Shown in pieces: positions 19,187 to 32,790 of a stretch of DNA of 64,000 nucleotides. The stretch is from Mycobacterium sp. E787 (GTDB taxonomy: Bacteria > Actinomycetota > Actinomycetes > Mycobacteriales > Mycobacteriaceae): positions 1 to 64,000 of the forward strand of contig NZ_LZKL01000007.1 in the NCBI RefSeq assembly GCF_001668725.1. Reading direction: 5' to 3'. The notes under the pieces were generated by a model. The model saw only the letters and a program-made list of their open reading frames with translations. It did not search any database and was not told where the DNA came from. The translations under genes were made by a program, and so were the position numbers. Every line of letters begins with the position of its first letter. Positions within the stretch are counted from its first letter, which is position 1.

Positions 19187-19897
19187 TCAAACCTGGCCCG
19201 GCGGCCGGAACGCCGCGAATTCGTCGGTGACCCGCAGCCGCGAGTCGGTGAAGTGGTAGAGCGCCGCCGGGCGCCCGCCGCTCCGGCCGGACTGCGCGAT
19301 GGTGCCGGTCTGGCTGATTACCCCCCGCCGGGCCAGCACCCTCTGCAGGTTCGTCGCGTCCACCTGGTAGCCCAGCGCGGCGCCGTAGATGTCGCGCAGC
19401 GTGGACAGCGCGAATTCCCTTGGCGCCAGGGCGAACCCGATGTTGGTGTACGACATCTTGGCGACCAGCCGGGTCCGGGCGTGCTCCACCATCGTGCCGT
19501 GGTCGAACGCCATCGGCGGCAGGGCATTCACCGGGTGCCAGCGGGTGTCCGGCGGCAGCTCGGGGATGGCGGGGGAGGGCACCAGGCCCAGGAATGTCGA
19601 CGCGATCACCCTGGCACCCGGCACCCGCTGTGGGTCGGAAAACACAGCCAGCTGCTCCAAGTGAGCCAGCTCTCGCAGGTCGACCTTCTCGGCCAGTTGG
19701 CGGCGAACCGAGGTGGTCATGTCCTCGTCGCTGCGCAGCCGGCCGCCCGGCAGCGACCAGGCGCCCTGCTGCGGATCCTTGGCGCGTTGCCATAACAGCA
19801 CGTTCAGCTGCGGTTTCTCTCTGCGCGGGCTCGCCGTTACCTGGCGAACCTGAAACACCACCGCAAGCACCTCGTGTTCAGTGCTAGTATGGCCCAT
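19187..19897 (-). CDS. nrtR: NrtR-type Nudix repressor of NAD synthesis (Rv1593c-like)
   Basis: A 236-residue two-domain regulator. Residues about 8-150 form a Nudix domain with a degenerate Nudix box ([18 protein letters not shown] lacks the canonical REUXEE), as in NrtR proteins, where the fold senses NAD-cycle metabolites such as ADP-ribose. The C-terminal part ([26 protein letters not shown]) is a winged helix-turn-helix that binds DNA. ATG 19897 gives the family length. It is divergent from nadABC, and the operator touches its start codon, so it very likely represses both nadABC and itself. Confidence 0.9.
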   Translation of the reverse strand: MGHTSTEHEVLAVVFQVRQVTASPRREKPQLNVLLWQRAKDPQQGAWSLPGGRLRSDEDMTTSVRRQLAEKVDLRELAHLEQLAVFSDPQRVPGARVIASTFLGLVPSPAIPELPPDTRWHPVNALPPMAFDHGTMVEHARTRLVAKMSYTNIGFALAPREFALSTLRDIYGAALGYQVDATNLQRVLARRGVISQTGTIAQSGRSGGRPAALYHFTDSRLRVTDEFAAFRPPGQV

Positions 19898-19920
19898 GTT
19901 TTCGATTGTAAGTCGAAAAC
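19898..19920. promoter_or_regulatory. NrtR operator between nrtR and nadA
   Basis: A 23-bp palindrome with perfect 8-base arms, GTTTTCGA and TCGAAAAC, around a 7-base spacer. It begins at the base next to the nrtR start codon and lies 23 bases before the nadA start. Position, size and the adjacent NrtR gene make it the likely repressor site for both transcripts. Confidence 0.8.
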
Positions 19921-19943
19921 CTCCCGGCGCGAAAGGAGCCGCC

Positions 19944-21002
19944 ATGACGGTCTTGACTCGCATGGACACGCTCGATGACAACGGGGCCGACCTGACCGGC
20001 CGCATCACCAACACGCCCACCGGCTACACCGGTCTCGACGGCGACGCACTGTGGGCGGCCGAGGTTCGGCGGCTGGCGAAGCTGCGCGGCGCCACCTTGC
20101 TGGCGCACAACTACCAGCTGCCGGCCATCCAGGACGTCGCCGACCACGTCGGCGACTCGCTGGCGCTGTCGCGGATCGCCGCCGAGGCGCCCGAGGACAC
20201 CATCGTGTTCTGCGGCGTGCACTTCATGGCCGAGACCGCCAAGATCCTCAGCCCCGACAAGACCGTGCTCATCCCGGACCAGCGGGCCGGCTGCTCGCTG
20301 GCCGATTCCATCACCGCCGACGAACTTCGCGCCTGGCGCGACGAGCACCCCGGCGCCGTCGTCGTCTCCTACGTCAACACCACGGCCGCCGTGAAGGCGC
20401 TCACCGACATCTGCTGCACCTCGTCCAACGCGGTCGAGGTGGTCGAGTCCATCGACCCCGACCGCGAGGTGCTGTTCTGCCCGGACCAATTCCTCGGCGC
20501 CCACGTGCGCCGGGTGACGGGCCGGGAGAACCTGCACGTGTGGGCCGGCGAATGCCATGTGCACGCCGGCATCAACGGCGACGAGCTGTCCGCGCAGGCG
20601 CGGGCCAATCCGGACGCCGAACTGTATGTCCATCCCGAATGTGGTTGCGCGACTTCGGCGTTGTACCTCGCCGGCGAGGGCGCCTTCCCGGCCGAGCGGG
20701 TGAAGATCTTGTCCACCGGCGGCATGCTCGACGCCGCGCACCAGACCCGCGCCCGCAAGGTGCTGGTCGCCACCGAGGTCGGCATGCTGCACCAATTACG
20801 CAGGGCCGCACCGAAAGTCGACTTTCAGGCGGTCAACGACCGGGCAGCCTGCAAGTACATGAAGATGATCACCCCGGCGGCCCTGTTGCGCTGCCTGGTG
20901 GAGGGCGCCGACGAGGTGCACGTCGACCCGGAGATCGCGGCCGCGGGCCGGCGCAGCGTGCAGCGCATGATCGCAATCGGCCAGCCGGGCGGCGGCGAAT
21001 GA
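19944..21002 (+). CDS. nadA: Quinolinate synthase A
   Basis: A 352-residue iron-sulfur enzyme that condenses iminoaspartate with dihydroxyacetone phosphate to quinolinate in de novo NAD synthesis. The three cysteines that hold the 4Fe-4S cluster are seen in [15 protein letters not shown] and [27 protein letters not shown] is the conserved N-terminal motif. The start is ATG 19944, with AAAGGAG six bases upstream. It is first in nadA-nadB-nadC, whose ends all overlap. Confidence 0.98.
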   Translation: MTVLTRMDTLDDNGADLTGRITNTPTGYTGLDGDALWAAEVRRLAKLRGATLLAHNYQLPAIQDVADHVGDSLALSRIAAEAPEDTIVFCGVHFMAETAKILSPDKTVLIPDQRAGCSLADSITADELRAWRDEHPGAVVVSYVNTTAAVKALTDICCTSSNAVEVVESIDPDREVLFCPDQFLGAHVRRVTGRENLHVWAGECHVHAGINGDELSAQARANPDAELYVHPECGCATSALYLAGEGAFPAERVKILSTGGMLDAAHQTRARKVLVATEVGMLHQLRRAAPKVDFQAVNDRAACKYMKMITPAALLRCLVEGADEVHVDPEIAAAGRRSVQRMIAIGQPGGGE

Positions 21003-22576
21003 TGGCCCGTCCCACCTGGACGCACACCGCCGACGTCGTCGTCGTCGGCACCGGCGTCGCGGGGCTGGCCGCCGCGCTGGCCGCGCATCGCGCCGGGCGC
21101 AGCGTCGTGGTGCTGAGCAAGGCCGATCAGGCGAAGGGGGGGACCGCGACCCACTATGCGCAGGGCGGCATCGCGGTGGTGCTGCCGGACAACGACGACT
21201 CCGTCGAGGCGCACGTCGCCGATACCCTGGCCGCCGGCGCGGGCCTGTGCGATCCCGACTCGGTGTACTCCATTGTCGCCGAGGGTTACCGGGCGGTGTC
21301 CGAATTGGTCGGTGACGGGGCGCGATTCGACGAAGTGGTCCCCGGTCGCTGGGACGTGACGCGCGAGGGTGGCCACTCCCGGCGGCGGATCGTGCACGCC
21401 GGGGGCGACGCCACCGGCGCCGAGGTGCAGCGGGCGCTCGACCGCGCCGCGGCCAGGCTGGACATCCGCCCCGGCCATGTGGCCCTGCGGGTGCTGCACA
21501 ACGACGACGCCGTCACCGGGGTCCTGCTGGGCAGCGTGGACGGCTACGGAATCATCAACGCGCCGTCGGTGATCCTGGCCTCCGGCGGGCTCGGGCACCT
21601 CTACGGCGCGACCACGAATCCCGACGGCTCCACCGGCGACGGCATCGCGCTGGCGCTGTGGGCCGGCGTGCCGGTCAGCGACCTCGAGTTCATCCAGTTC
21701 CACCCGACGATGCTGTTTGGCGGCAAGAGTGGCGGCCGGCGCCCGCTGGTCACCGAGGCCATCCGCGGCGAGGGCGCCATTCTGCTTGACAGCCGAGGCA
21801 ATTCGGTCACGGCCGGCGTTCACCCGATGGGCGATCTGGCCCCGCGCGACGTCGTCGCGGCGGCCATCGACGCGCGCCTGCGGGAGACCGGCGACCCGTG
21901 CGTCTACCTCGACGCGCGCGGCATCGCGGGCTTCGAGGCCCGGTTCCCCACCGTCACCGCCGCGTGCCGCGCCGCCGGCATCGACCCCGTCCGCCAGCCC
22001 ATCCCGGTGGTTCCGGGGGCGCACTACAGCTGCGGCGGCATCGTCACCGACGTGTTCGGCCAGACCGAACTGCCGGGGCTGTACGCCGCGGGCGAGGTGG
22101 CCCGCACCGGAATGCACGGCGCCAACCGGTTGGCCTCCAACAGCCTGCTGGAGGGCTTGGTGGTCGGCGGTCGCGCCGGACGGGCCGCGGCCGCGCACGC
22201 GGCGACGGCCGGCCGCGTCACAGCGGCGGCCCCCGAGCCCGTCGCCCACACCGCCCTGGAGCGAGGCGACCTGCACCGGGCGATGGGCCGGCACGCCTCG
22301 GTGGTGCGCGACGCCGCCGGGCTGAACCGCTTGTGCGACGAGCTGTCCGGCGCGCCGGTCCGGGACGTGGCCGGCCGCCGCGACTTCGAGGACGTCGCGT
22401 TGACGCTCACCGCCCGGGCGGTGTCCGCCGGGGCCTTGGCGCGCAATGAAAGTCGCGGATGCCACCACCGCGCCGAGTACCCTGACGCCGCACCGGAACA
22501 GGCCCGCAGCAGCGTGCTCCGGCTGGCCGACGACGGAAACTCCGTGCTGGTGGAGGCGTTGGCGGCGGTGTGCTGA
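20999..22576 (+). CDS. nadB: L-aspartate oxidase
   Basis: A 525-residue FAD enzyme that oxidises L-aspartate to iminoaspartate, the substrate of NadA. The Rossmann motif [17 protein letters not shown] near the N-terminus binds [13 protein letters not shown], the EFIQFHPT active-site motif and [13 protein letters not shown] with [14 protein letters not shown] mark the succinate dehydrogenase/aspartate oxidase family. Two adjacent ATG codons (20999 and 21002) overlap the nadA stop, and either may be used. Translation is coupled to nadA. Confidence 0.97.
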   Translation: MMARPTWTHTADVVVVGTGVAGLAAALAAHRAGRSVVVLSKADQAKGGTATHYAQGGIAVVLPDNDDSVEAHVADTLAAGAGLCDPDSVYSIVAEGYRAVSELVGDGARFDEVVPGRWDVTREGGHSRRRIVHAGGDATGAEVQRALDRAAARLDIRPGHVALRVLHNDDAVTGVLLGSVDGYGIINAPSVILASGGLGHLYGATTNPDGSTGDGIALALWAGVPVSDLEFIQFHPTMLFGGKSGGRRPLVTEAIRGEGAILLDSRGNSVTAGVHPMGDLAPRDVVAAAIDARLRETGDPCVYLDARGIAGFEARFPTVTAACRAAGIDPVRQPIPVVPGAHYSCGGIVTDVFGQTELPGLYAAGEVARTGMHGANRLASNSLLEGLVVGGRAGRAAAAHAATAGRVTAAAPEPVAHTALERGDLHRAMGRHASVVRDAAGLNRLCDELSGAPVRDVAGRRDFEDVALTLTARAVSAGALARNESRGCHHRAEYPDAAPEQARSSVLRLADDGNSVLVEALAAVC

Positions 22577-22578
22577 CG

Positions 22579-23433
22579 ATGTTCTCCGACTGCGAACTCG
22601 ACGCCGCCCGCGACGCCATTCGGCAGGCCCTGCGCGAGGATCTGCGTTACGGTCCCGACGTCACCACGCTGGCCACGGTGCCCGCCGCGGCGGTGGCCAC
22701 CGCGTCGATGGTGCCCCGCGAGCCGGGGGTGATCGCCGGGCTGGACGTGGCGCTGCTGGTCCTCGACGAGGTGCTCGGCACCGGCGGCTACCAGGTGCTC
22801 GATCGCGTCGAGGACGGCGCCCGGCTGGGCCCGGGTGAGTCGGCACTGACGGTGCGAGCGGACACGCGGGGCATGCTGACCGCGGAGCGGACCGCGCTGA
22901 ACCTGTTGTGCCACCTGTCGGGGATCGCCACCGCGACCGCGGCCTGGGTCGACGCGGTGCACGGCACCAACGCGAAGATCCGCGATACCCGCAAGACCCT
23001 GCCGGGCCTGCGCGTGCTGCAGAAGTACGCGGTGCGCGTCGGCGGGGGCGTCAACCACCGAATGGGTCTAGGGGACGCGGCGCTGATCAAGGACAACCAC
23101 GTCGCGGCCGCGGGCTCGGTGGTCGAGGCGCTGCGCGCGGTGCGCGAGGCGGCCCCCGACCTGCCGTGCGAGGTGGAGGTGGACTCGCTCGAGCAGCTGG
23201 ACGAGGTGCTGGCGGAAAAGCCCGAGCTGATCCTGCTGGACAACTTCCCGGTGTGGCAGACGCAGATCGCCGTGCAGCGCCGCGACACCCGGGCGCCCGC
23301 CGTGCTGCTCGAGTCGTCGGGCGGGCTCAGCCTGGAGAACGCGGCGACCTACGCCGCCACCGGTGTCGATTACCTGGCCGTCGGGGCGCTGACGCATTCG
23401 GTGCGCGCGCTCGACATCGGCCTGGACATGTAA
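22579..23433 (+). CDS. nadC: Quinolinate phosphoribosyltransferase (decarboxylating)
   Basis: A 284-residue enzyme that converts quinolinate and PRPP to nicotinate mononucleotide, the last step of the three-gene pathway. KIRDTRKTLPGLRxLQKYAV, GGGVNHRMGLGDAALIKDNHV and EVEVDSLEQLDE carry the Arg/Lys/Glu residues that bind quinolinate and the phosphates. ATG 22579 aligns with the family start. A GTG at 22570, overlapping the nadB stop, is an alternative adding three residues. Confidence 0.97.
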   Translation: MFSDCELDAARDAIRQALREDLRYGPDVTTLATVPAAAVATASMVPREPGVIAGLDVALLVLDEVLGTGGYQVLDRVEDGARLGPGESALTVRADTRGMLTAERTALNLLCHLSGIATATAAWVDAVHGTNAKIRDTRKTLPGLRVLQKYAVRVGGGVNHRMGLGDAALIKDNHVAAAGSVVEALRAVREAAPDLPCEVEVDSLEQLDEVLAEKPELILLDNFPVWQTQIAVQRRDTRAPAVLLESSGGLSLENAATYAATGVDYLAVGALTHSVRALDIGLDM

Positions 23434-23452
23434 AGAGTCCGCGTCAGCCGCC

Positions 23453-23509
23453 AAAGTGCAGCTACCGACAGCTTTACTCGAGAAACGCGTAGCCAGTTGC
23501 ACTCTCGCG
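23453..23509. repeat. Intergenic palindromic element, copy A
   Basis: Between nadC and the TetR gene. The outer arms are AGTGCA (23455) and TGCACT (23498), with an inner pair GCTAC/GTAGC. The element ends TTGCACTCTCGCG, the same terminus, inverted, as the element upstream of hisA (30392-30452), and is related to the one upstream of trpE. Probably a small dispersed palindromic repeat. Confidence 0.5.
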
Positions 23510-23521
23510 CCGATATTGGCA

Positions 23522-24088
23522 TCAGCCGCGCAGCAGCGTGCGCGCCGCGGGCTTGGCGGCCTCCAGCGCGCCCGCATCACCGGAGATCCGCGACAGGATC
23601 AGCGCGCCCTCGATCAGTGAGATCACCGCGATCCCCACGCGGTGCGCCTCCGCGGCGGGCCGGCCGTCGGAGCGCAGCCGCTCCTCGACCGCCGCGCACC
23701 ACCCGTTGAAGGCGCGTGCGGACGCCTCGCGCACCAGCGGACTCGCGTTGACCGATTCGGTGGCGATCGGCTCGATCGGGCAGCCGTCGCGCTGATCGCC
23801 GGCCAACCCGGCGATCAGCAGGTCCACCCAGCGGTCGACGATGTCGGCCACCGGCCGGCCCGTCGCCAGGAAGCGGCGCAGCAGTTGCTCGATGCCGGTG
23901 CCCTCGGCGTCGACGACCGCGGCGGCCAGCTGTTGCTTGCCCCGCGGGAAGTGGTGATACAGCGAACCGGGTTTGACGCCGGCCTCCTCGAGGATCTGGT
24001 TGAGGCCGGTCGCGGCGTAGCCCTGCCGGCGGAACAGGGTGGCGGCTTTGTCGATCAGCGCCGCGCGGCTGCGATCTGGTCGGGGCAC
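23522..24088 (-). CDS. TetR-family transcriptional regulator
   Basis: A 188-residue repressor. The N-terminal helix-turn-helix is clear: LIDKAATLFRRQGYAATGLNQILEEAGVKPGSLYHHFPRGK. The C-terminal ligand domain resembles the TetR_C group of LmrA/YxaF-like regulators (DGCPIEPIATE). GTG 24088 is chosen because it places VPRPDRSRAAL just before the DNA-binding domain. A TTG at 24118 would run the protein through its own operator. It is divergent from an alcohol dehydrogenase gene with a palindrome between, so it probably represses both. The inducer is unknown. Confidence 0.9.
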   Translation of the reverse strand: MPRPDRSRAALIDKAATLFRRQGYAATGLNQILEEAGVKPGSLYHHFPRGKQQLAAAVVDAEGTGIEQLLRRFLATGRPVADIVDRWVDLLIAGLAGDQRDGCPIEPIATESVNASPLVREASARAFNGWCAAVEERLRSDGRPAAEAHRVGIAVISLIEGALILSRISGDAGALEAAKPAARTLLRG

Positions 24089-24101
24089 GCTATTGACTTT
24101 A

Positions 24102-24119
24102 CTTGAATGACCACTCAAG
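24102..24119. promoter_or_regulatory. Probable TetR operator
   Basis: An inverted repeat, CTTGA and TCAAG separated by eight bases (core TGAATGACCACTCA), lies between the divergent regulator and dehydrogenase genes and ends nine bases before the dehydrogenase ATG. Imperfect palindromes of this type are typical autoregulatory TetR sites. Confidence 0.6.
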
Positions 24120-24128
24120 AATGCTGAG

Positions 24129-25157
24129 ATGAGGCAGTTGACCTACGAAGAGACCGGGCGATACGCGTGGCGCGACGTGCCCGAGCCGCAACTCAGCGCG
24201 CCCGAGCAGGCGTTGGTCCGGCCGTTGACGGTGGCATGCTGCGACCTCGACGTCGCGGTGTGCCACGGGCGGCTGCCGTTTCCGCCGCCGTACGCGGTGG
24301 GCCACGAGGGATTGGCCGAGGTCGTCGCCGTCGGCGACGCCGTCACGGGCGTCCGGGCCGGCGACCGCGTCGTCGTGCCGTTCCAGATCAGCTGCGGAAC
24401 CTGCCGCGAATGTCGCCGCGGCGTGACCGGATCCTGCGGCTCGGTGCCGCTGATGGCGGCCTACGGAATGGCCCCGATCGTCGGCCTCGACGGCGGGGGC
24501 TTCATGTCGGAACTGGTGCTGGTGCCCTACGCGGACGCGATGCTGGTCCCGCTTCCCGACGGCGTGGACCCCGTCTCGATCGCGTCGCTGTCGGACAACA
24601 TTCCCGACGGCTGGCGGGCCGTCGGCCCGTTCACCGCGGAGTTGGACGGCCTCGATCCCGTCGATCGCCGCGTCCTGGTGCTCGGGCGGCTGTCGATCGG
24701 GTTGTACGCGGCCGCCATCGCGGCGGCGCTGGGGGCGCGCGTCGACTACGTCGACACCGATCCGCAGCGGCTGGCCGCCGCCGAAAAGGTCGGCGCGGTG
24801 GTGCACGACGTCGACAAACCCGACAAGTCGTGGGGCGCGTACCCGGTCACCGTGCACACCACCAGCGACGCGGCGCTGCTCGCGGCCACCCTGCGCGCGA
24901 CCTGGCCGGATGGCGTGTGCACCGACACCGGGATCTACCCCGAATACAACGTCGAGATGCCGTTGCTGCCGATGTACAGCCGCGGCGTGCGGTTCGTCAC
25001 CGGGCGGGTCAGCGCGCGCACGGTCATCCCGCGGGTGCTCGAGCTGCTCGCCGGCGGCCTGGACCTCTCGCCGGCCGTCGACCGCGTGGTCGCCTGGGAG
25101 GACGCCCCGTCGGCGTGGCCGGCGATGACCGGCAAGACCGTCTTCACCAGGGCGTAG
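24129..25157 (+). CDS. Zinc-dependent alcohol dehydrogenase family protein
   Basis: A 342-residue medium-chain dehydrogenase. The catalytic zinc ligands are in CCDLD and GHEG. The structural zinc lobe is complete (CGTCRECRRGVTGSC, C-x2-C-x2-C-x7-C), as in GroES-like alcohol dehydrogenases. The nucleotide-binding segment is atypical: VLVLGRLSIGLYAAAIAAALGA lacks a clean GxGxxG, so cofactor preference is uncertain. The alcohol or aldehyde substrate is unknown. The start is ATG 24129, just after the shared operator, so control by the divergent TetR gene is likely. This pair is not present at the equivalent place in M. tuberculosis, as far as I recall. Confidence 0.88.
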   Translation: MRQLTYEETGRYAWRDVPEPQLSAPEQALVRPLTVACCDLDVAVCHGRLPFPPPYAVGHEGLAEVVAVGDAVTGVRAGDRVVVPFQISCGTCRECRRGVTGSCGSVPLMAAYGMAPIVGLDGGGFMSELVLVPYADAMLVPLPDGVDPVSIASLSDNIPDGWRAVGPFTAELDGLDPVDRRVLVLGRLSIGLYAAAIAAALGARVDYVDTDPQRLAAAEKVGAVVHDVDKPDKSWGAYPVTVHTTSDAALLAATLRATWPDGVCTDTGIYPEYNVEMPLLPMYSRGVRFVTGRVSARTVIPRVLELLAGGLDLSPAVDRVVAWEDAPSAWPAMTGKTVFTRA

Positions 25158-25182
25158 GCCTATCGGGTGGGTATCCAGGGCA

Positions 25183-25260
25183 TTGAGTGTGTGGGTGGGG
25201 CGCGAAAATCGCCGAAATCGCGCCCTGAGCGCACGCGGAAAGCCGTCAGCGCACACTCAA
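25183..25260. repeat. Intergenic inverted-repeat element
   Basis: Nine-base outer arms TTGAGTGTG (25183) and CACACTCAA (25252) are perfect complements. Inside is a second dyad, GGCGCG (25199) and CGCGCC (25219), around AAAATCGCCGAAAT. It fills the gap between the dehydrogenase and the DUF385 gene. It is no simple terminator because no T run follows. It resembles a small miniature repeat. Confidence 0.6.
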
Positions 25261-25276
25261 CGGCGGCGGCCTCAAT

Positions 25277-25696
25277 TCAGGCGATGTCGGCGACGAAAAC
25301 GCCAACCCGGCTCAGCTGCATGCGCGCCATTCGCGGCAGGTTTTGCGCGTCGGGGCCGTCGTAGCCGGCGGGGAGGATCCGCGGGTTGGTCACGTGCACC
25401 TGGCGGCGGGCGAAGCGCACGTCCGCTTGGCCCGCCGCCAGCACGTTCTTCACCCAGTCGGTCTTGCCGTGGGCCAAGGCGATCGCCAGCACGTTTCCCT
25501 TGCGGTAGGCCGTGATGATCGTCTCGTACGGCTTCCCGGACTTGCGACCGCGATGCTCGATGGTCCCGGTTCCGGGCAGAAAACGCGCGATCGGCTTGAG
25601 CACATTGTTGAGGTATTTCACCTGAAAGTTCTCGAACCAGACCGGAAAGACCATCGGCACACCCGGGGCGTTGTTGGGGTGATCCTTTTTGGACAC
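25277..25696 (-). CDS. DUF385 / F420-dependent nitroreductase-family protein
   Basis: A 139-residue protein of the deazaflavin-dependent (Ddn-like) split-barrel family, recognised from IEHRGRKSGKPYETIITAYRKGNVLAIALAHGKTDWVKNVLAAG and VTNPRIL. Family members use reduced F420 to reduce quinones or nitro compounds at the membrane. This protein's substrate is unknown. The GTG start at 25696 has AAGGAG five to six bases upstream. It ends just beside the inverted-repeat element. Confidence 0.82.
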   Translation of the reverse strand: MSKKDHPNNAPGVPMVFPVWFENFQVKYLNNVLKPIARFLPGTGTIEHRGRKSGKPYETIITAYRKGNVLAIALAHGKTDWVKNVLAAGQADVRFARRQVHVTNPRILPAGYDGPDAQNLPRMARMQLSRVGVFVADIA

Positions 25697-25915
25697 GACG
25701 GCTCCTTGAGTGATCTCTGCGGGCCTTGGCCGGTCTTCCCCGGCCTTTCACCGGCACTGTACCGGTCGGGTGCCTGCTTGAGCCGTTCCGGGAGAGTGTG
25801 TGGCACCCGGCCGCCGCGTGCGCGACCGGGGCTCATGACCCCTGTACCGCAATAAGCCAAGCCGCACAAGGGATTTCGTTTGCGGCCGACGGCGCCGCGG
25901 GCGTACGGTTTGCGC

Positions 25916-29763
<3,848 letters not shown>

Positions 29764-29767
<4 letters not shown>

Positions 29768-30384
29768 CAAGGAAATCGGTTGTGGTGCTCGACTACGGCT
29801 CGGGCAACCTGCGGTCGGCGCAACGCGCGCTGCAGCGGGTGGGCGCGTCGGTCGAGGTAACCGCCGACGCGGGCGACGCCGCCGCCGCCGACGGGCTCGT
29901 GGTGCCGGGCGTCGGCGCCTTCGAGGCGTGCATGACGGGCCTGCGGAACATCGCCGGGGAGCGGATCATCGCCGAGCGGGTGGCCGCGGGGCGCCCGGTG
30001 CTGGGGGTGTGCGTCGGGATGCAGATCCTGTTCGCCCGCGGCGTGGAATTCGGGGTGGAGACGAAGGGTTGTGGGCAGTGGCCGGGGGCCGTCACCCGGC
30101 TGGACGCGCCGGTGATCCCGCACATGGGCTGGAACGTGGTGACTGCCGGGCCGGGCAGCGTGCTGTTCCGGGGGCTGGACGCCGGCGCCCGGTTCTACTT
30201 CGTGCATTCGTACGCCGCGCAGCGCTGGGAGGGCGCTGCCGAGGCAGTCCTGACGTGGGCGACCCACGAGGTGCCGTTCCTGGCGGCCGTCGAGGACGGG
30301 CCGTTGTCGGCCACCCAGTTCCACCCGGAAAAGAGCGGCGACGCCGGTGCGGCCGTGCTGAGCAATTGGGTCGAGGGACTGTGA
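29764..30384 (+). CDS. hisH: Imidazole glycerol phosphate synthase, glutaminase subunit
   Basis: A 206-residue class-I glutamine amidotransferase that supplies ammonia to HisF. The nucleophile is Cys83 (LGVCVGMQ), and His187 and Glu189 (QFHPEKS) complete the triad. LDYGSGNL starts the fold. The GTG start at 29764 overlaps the hisB stop. Three genes further on lies hisF, its synthase partner. Confidence 0.98.
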
Positions 30385-30391
30385 ACGACTT

Positions 30392-30452
30392 CGCGAGAGT
30401 GCAACCGGCGACGCAAAAGCCGAGAACAGGCGTCGCCGGCGGCACTTTCGGC
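30392..30452. repeat. Intergenic palindromic element, copy B
   Basis: In the only sizeable gap of the his operon. It has perfect 10-base arms, CCGGCGACGC (30405) and GCGTCGCCGG (30430), with a 15-base loop, inside outer arms AGTGC (30398) and GCACT (30442). The left end CGCGAGAGTGCAA matches the inverted right end of copy A. Because it can fold in the mRNA, it may affect hisH-hisA expression. Confidence 0.6.
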
Positions 30453-30466
30453 GCGCGGGAGGGGCT

Positions 30467-31198
30467 GTGTTGATTCTGTTACCGGCGGTCGACGTGGTCG
30501 ACGGCCGCGCCGTGCGCCTGGTGCAGGGCAAGGCCGGCAGCGAAACCGAGTACGGCTCGGCGCTGGACGCCGCGCTGGGTTGGCAGCGCGACGGGGCCGA
30601 GTGGATCCACCTGGTGGACCTGGACGCCGCGTTCGGGCGCGGCTCCAACCGCGAGCTGCTCGCCGAGGTGGTGGGCAAGCTCGACGTGCAGGTGGAGCTG
30701 TCGGGCGGGATCCGCGACGACGACTCTTTGGCCGCGGCGCTGGCCACCGGCTGCGCGCGGGTCAACCTGGGCACCGCGGCGCTGGAGAACCCGCAATGGT
30801 GCGCGCGGGCCATCGACGAGCACGGCGACAAGGTCGCCGTCGGGCTCGACGTCCAGATCGTTGACGGCCGGCACCGGCTGCGCGGGCGCGGCTGGGAGAC
30901 CGACGGCGGTGACCTGTGGGAGGTGCTGGAACGCCTTGACGGCCAGGGGTGTTCGCGCTTCGTGGTCACCGACGTCACCAAGGACGGCACGCTCGGCGGC
31001 CCCAATCTCGACCTGCTGGCCGCGGTCGCCGACCGCACCGAGGCGCCGGTGATCGCGTCGGGCGGCGTGTCCAGCCTGGACGACCTGCGCGCGATCGCCA
31101 CCCTCACCGGCCGCGGCGTCGAGGGCGCCATCGTGGGCAAGGCGCTCTACGCCGGGCGGTTCACCCTGCCGCAGGCCCTGGCCGCGGTGAGGTCGTAG
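30467..31198 (+). CDS. hisA: HisA/PriA phosphoribosyl isomerase
   Basis: A 243-residue (beta/alpha)8 isomerase acting on ProFAR in histidine synthesis. [19 protein letters not shown] contains the first catalytic Asp, and [17 protein letters not shown] the second. In mycobacteria and streptomycetes this protein (PriA) also performs the TrpF reaction. The trp cluster in this window has no trpF, which fits. GTG 30467 has GGGAGGGG just upstream, so it can start independently of hisH across the palindromic gap. Confidence 0.96.
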   Translation: MLILLPAVDVVDGRAVRLVQGKAGSETEYGSALDAALGWQRDGAEWIHLVDLDAAFGRGSNRELLAEVVGKLDVQVELSGGIRDDDSLAAALATGCARVNLGTAALENPQWCARAIDEHGDKVAVGLDVQIVDGRHRLRGRGWETDGGDLWEVLERLDGQGCSRFVVTDVTKDGTLGGPNLDLLAAVADRTEAPVIASGGVSSLDDLRAIATLTGRGVEGAIVGKALYAGRFTLPQALAAVRS

Positions 31199-31202
31199 CC
31201 GG

Positions 31203-32003
31203 GTGGACCTGAACGCGCTCGTGTCCGTGGCATCGAAGATCCTCGATGCCGCCGTGCCACGGTTCCTGGATGGCCACCGCGCCGACTCCGCGGTTGCCAA
31301 GAAGGGCAACGACTTTGCCACCGAGATCGACCTCGCGATCGAGCGCCAGGTCGTCACCGCTCTGCAAGCCACCACCGGGATCGGCGTACACGGCGAGGAG
31401 TTCGGCGGCACCGACGTCGACTCACCGTGGGTGTGGGTGCTGGACCCGGTGGACGGCACGTTCAACTACGCCGCCGGCTCGCCGATGGCCGCGATCCTGC
31501 TGGCCCTGCTGCACGACGGAGATCCGGTGGCCGGCCTGACCTGGCTGCCGTTCATCGACGAGCGCTACACGGCCGTCGCGGGAGGCCCTCTGGTGAAAAA
31601 CGGTGCGCCGCAGCCGCAGCTGGAAACCACGGAGCTGGGGGAGAGCCTGCTGGCGGTCGGGACCTTCAGCGCCGACTCGCGGGGCCGGTTCCCCGGGCGC
31701 TACCGGATCGCGCTGCTGGAGAACCTCAGCCGGGTGTCGTCGCGGTTGCGCATGCACGGCTCGACCGGGATCGACCTGGTCTACGTCGCCGACGGAATCG
31801 TGGGTGCCGCAATCAGTTTCGGCGGTCACGTGTGGGATCACGCCGCTGGTGTGGCGCAGGTGCGGTCCGCCGGGGGGATCGTCACCGACCTGGCCGGCAA
31901 GCCGTGGACCCCCGCGTCGGACTCGGTGCTGGCCGCCGCACCCGGTGCGCACGGCGAGATCCTGGACATCCTGAGCGCGGTTGGCGATCCGGGGGACTAC
32001 TGA
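31203..32003 (+). CDS. impA: Inositol monophosphatase family protein (Rv1604-like)
   Basis: A 266-residue Mg-dependent phosphatase. The metal-binding residues are in HGEEFGG, the DPVDGTFNY signature and [10 protein letters not shown] (the WDxAAG motif). The family hydrolyses inositol phosphate, histidinol phosphate or related sugar phosphates. In this operon, between hisA and hisF, a histidinol-phosphate phosphatase role is possible, while M. tuberculosis ImpA is linked to inositol/mannoside metabolism. The GTG start at 31203 follows hisA by four bases. Confidence 0.92.
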   Translation: MDLNALVSVASKILDAAVPRFLDGHRADSAVAKKGNDFATEIDLAIERQVVTALQATTGIGVHGEEFGGTDVDSPWVWVLDPVDGTFNYAAGSPMAAILLALLHDGDPVAGLTWLPFIDERYTAVAGGPLVKNGAPQPQLETTELGESLLAVGTFSADSRGRFPGRYRIALLENLSRVSSRLRMHGSTGIDLVYVADGIVGAAISFGGHVWDHAAGVAQVRSAGGIVTDLAGKPWTPASDSVLAAAPGAHGEILDILSAVGDPGDY

Positions 32004-32004
32004 G

Positions 32005-32790
32005 ATGTACTCGGGTACCGGCCTTGCCGTGCGCGTGATCCCGTGCCTGGACGTCGACGCCGGGCGCGTGGTCAAGGGCGTCAACTTCGAAAACCTGCGC
32101 GACGCGGGGGATCCCGTGGAACTGGCGGCGGCCTACGACGCCGAGGGCGCCGACGAGCTCACCTTCCTGGACGTGACCGCGTCCTCGTCGGGCAGGGCGA
32201 CGATGCTGGAGGTGGTGCGCCGCACCGCCGAGCAGGTGTTCATACCGCTCACGGTGGGCGGCGGGGTGCGCACCGTCGCCGACGTCGACACGCTGCTGCG
32301 CGCCGGGGCCGACAAGGTGTCGGTCAACACCGCCGCGATCGACCGCCCCGACCTGTTGGCCGAAATGGCAACGCAATTCGGGTCGCAGTGCATCGTGCTG
32401 TCCGTCGACGCCCGCACGGTTCCCGCCGGGTCCGCGCCGACGCCCTCGGGCTGGGAGGTCACCACCCATGGCGGGCGGCGTGGCACCGGCATCGACGCCG
32501 TGGAGTGGGCGGCGCGCGGCGCCGAGCTCGGGGTCGGCGAGATCCTGCTCAACTCGATGGACGCCGACGGCACCAAGGCGGGCTTCGACCTGCCGATGCT
32601 GCGCGCGGTCCGCGCGGCGGTCACCGTTCCGGTGATCGCCAGCGGGGGCGCCGGGGCGGTCGAACACTTCGCGCCCGCCGTCGCCGCCGGGGCGGATGCG
32701 GTGTTGGCGGCCAGCGTCTTTCACTTCCGCGAGTTGACGATCGGGCAGGTGAAGGCGGCCATGGCCGCGGAGAGGATCACGGTCCGATGA
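32005..32790 (+). CDS. hisF: Imidazole glycerol phosphate synthase, cyclase subunit
   Basis: A 261-residue (beta/alpha)8 cyclase that, with ammonia from HisH, makes imidazole glycerol phosphate and [23 protein letters not shown] holds the first catalytic Asp. [21 protein letters not shown], and the second Asp in [14 protein letters not shown] are conserved. ATG 32005 is one base after the impA stop. Confidence 0.98.
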   Translation: MYSGTGLAVRVIPCLDVDAGRVVKGVNFENLRDAGDPVELAAAYDAEGADELTFLDVTASSSGRATMLEVVRRTAEQVFIPLTVGGGVRTVADVDTLLRAGADKVSVNTAAIDRPDLLAEMATQFGSQCIVLSVDARTVPAGSAPTPSGWEVTTHGGRRGTGIDAVEWAARGAELGVGEILLNSMDADGTKAGFDLPMLRAVRAAVTVPVIASGGAGAVEHFAPAVAAGADAVLAASVFHFRELTIGQVKAAMAAERITVR

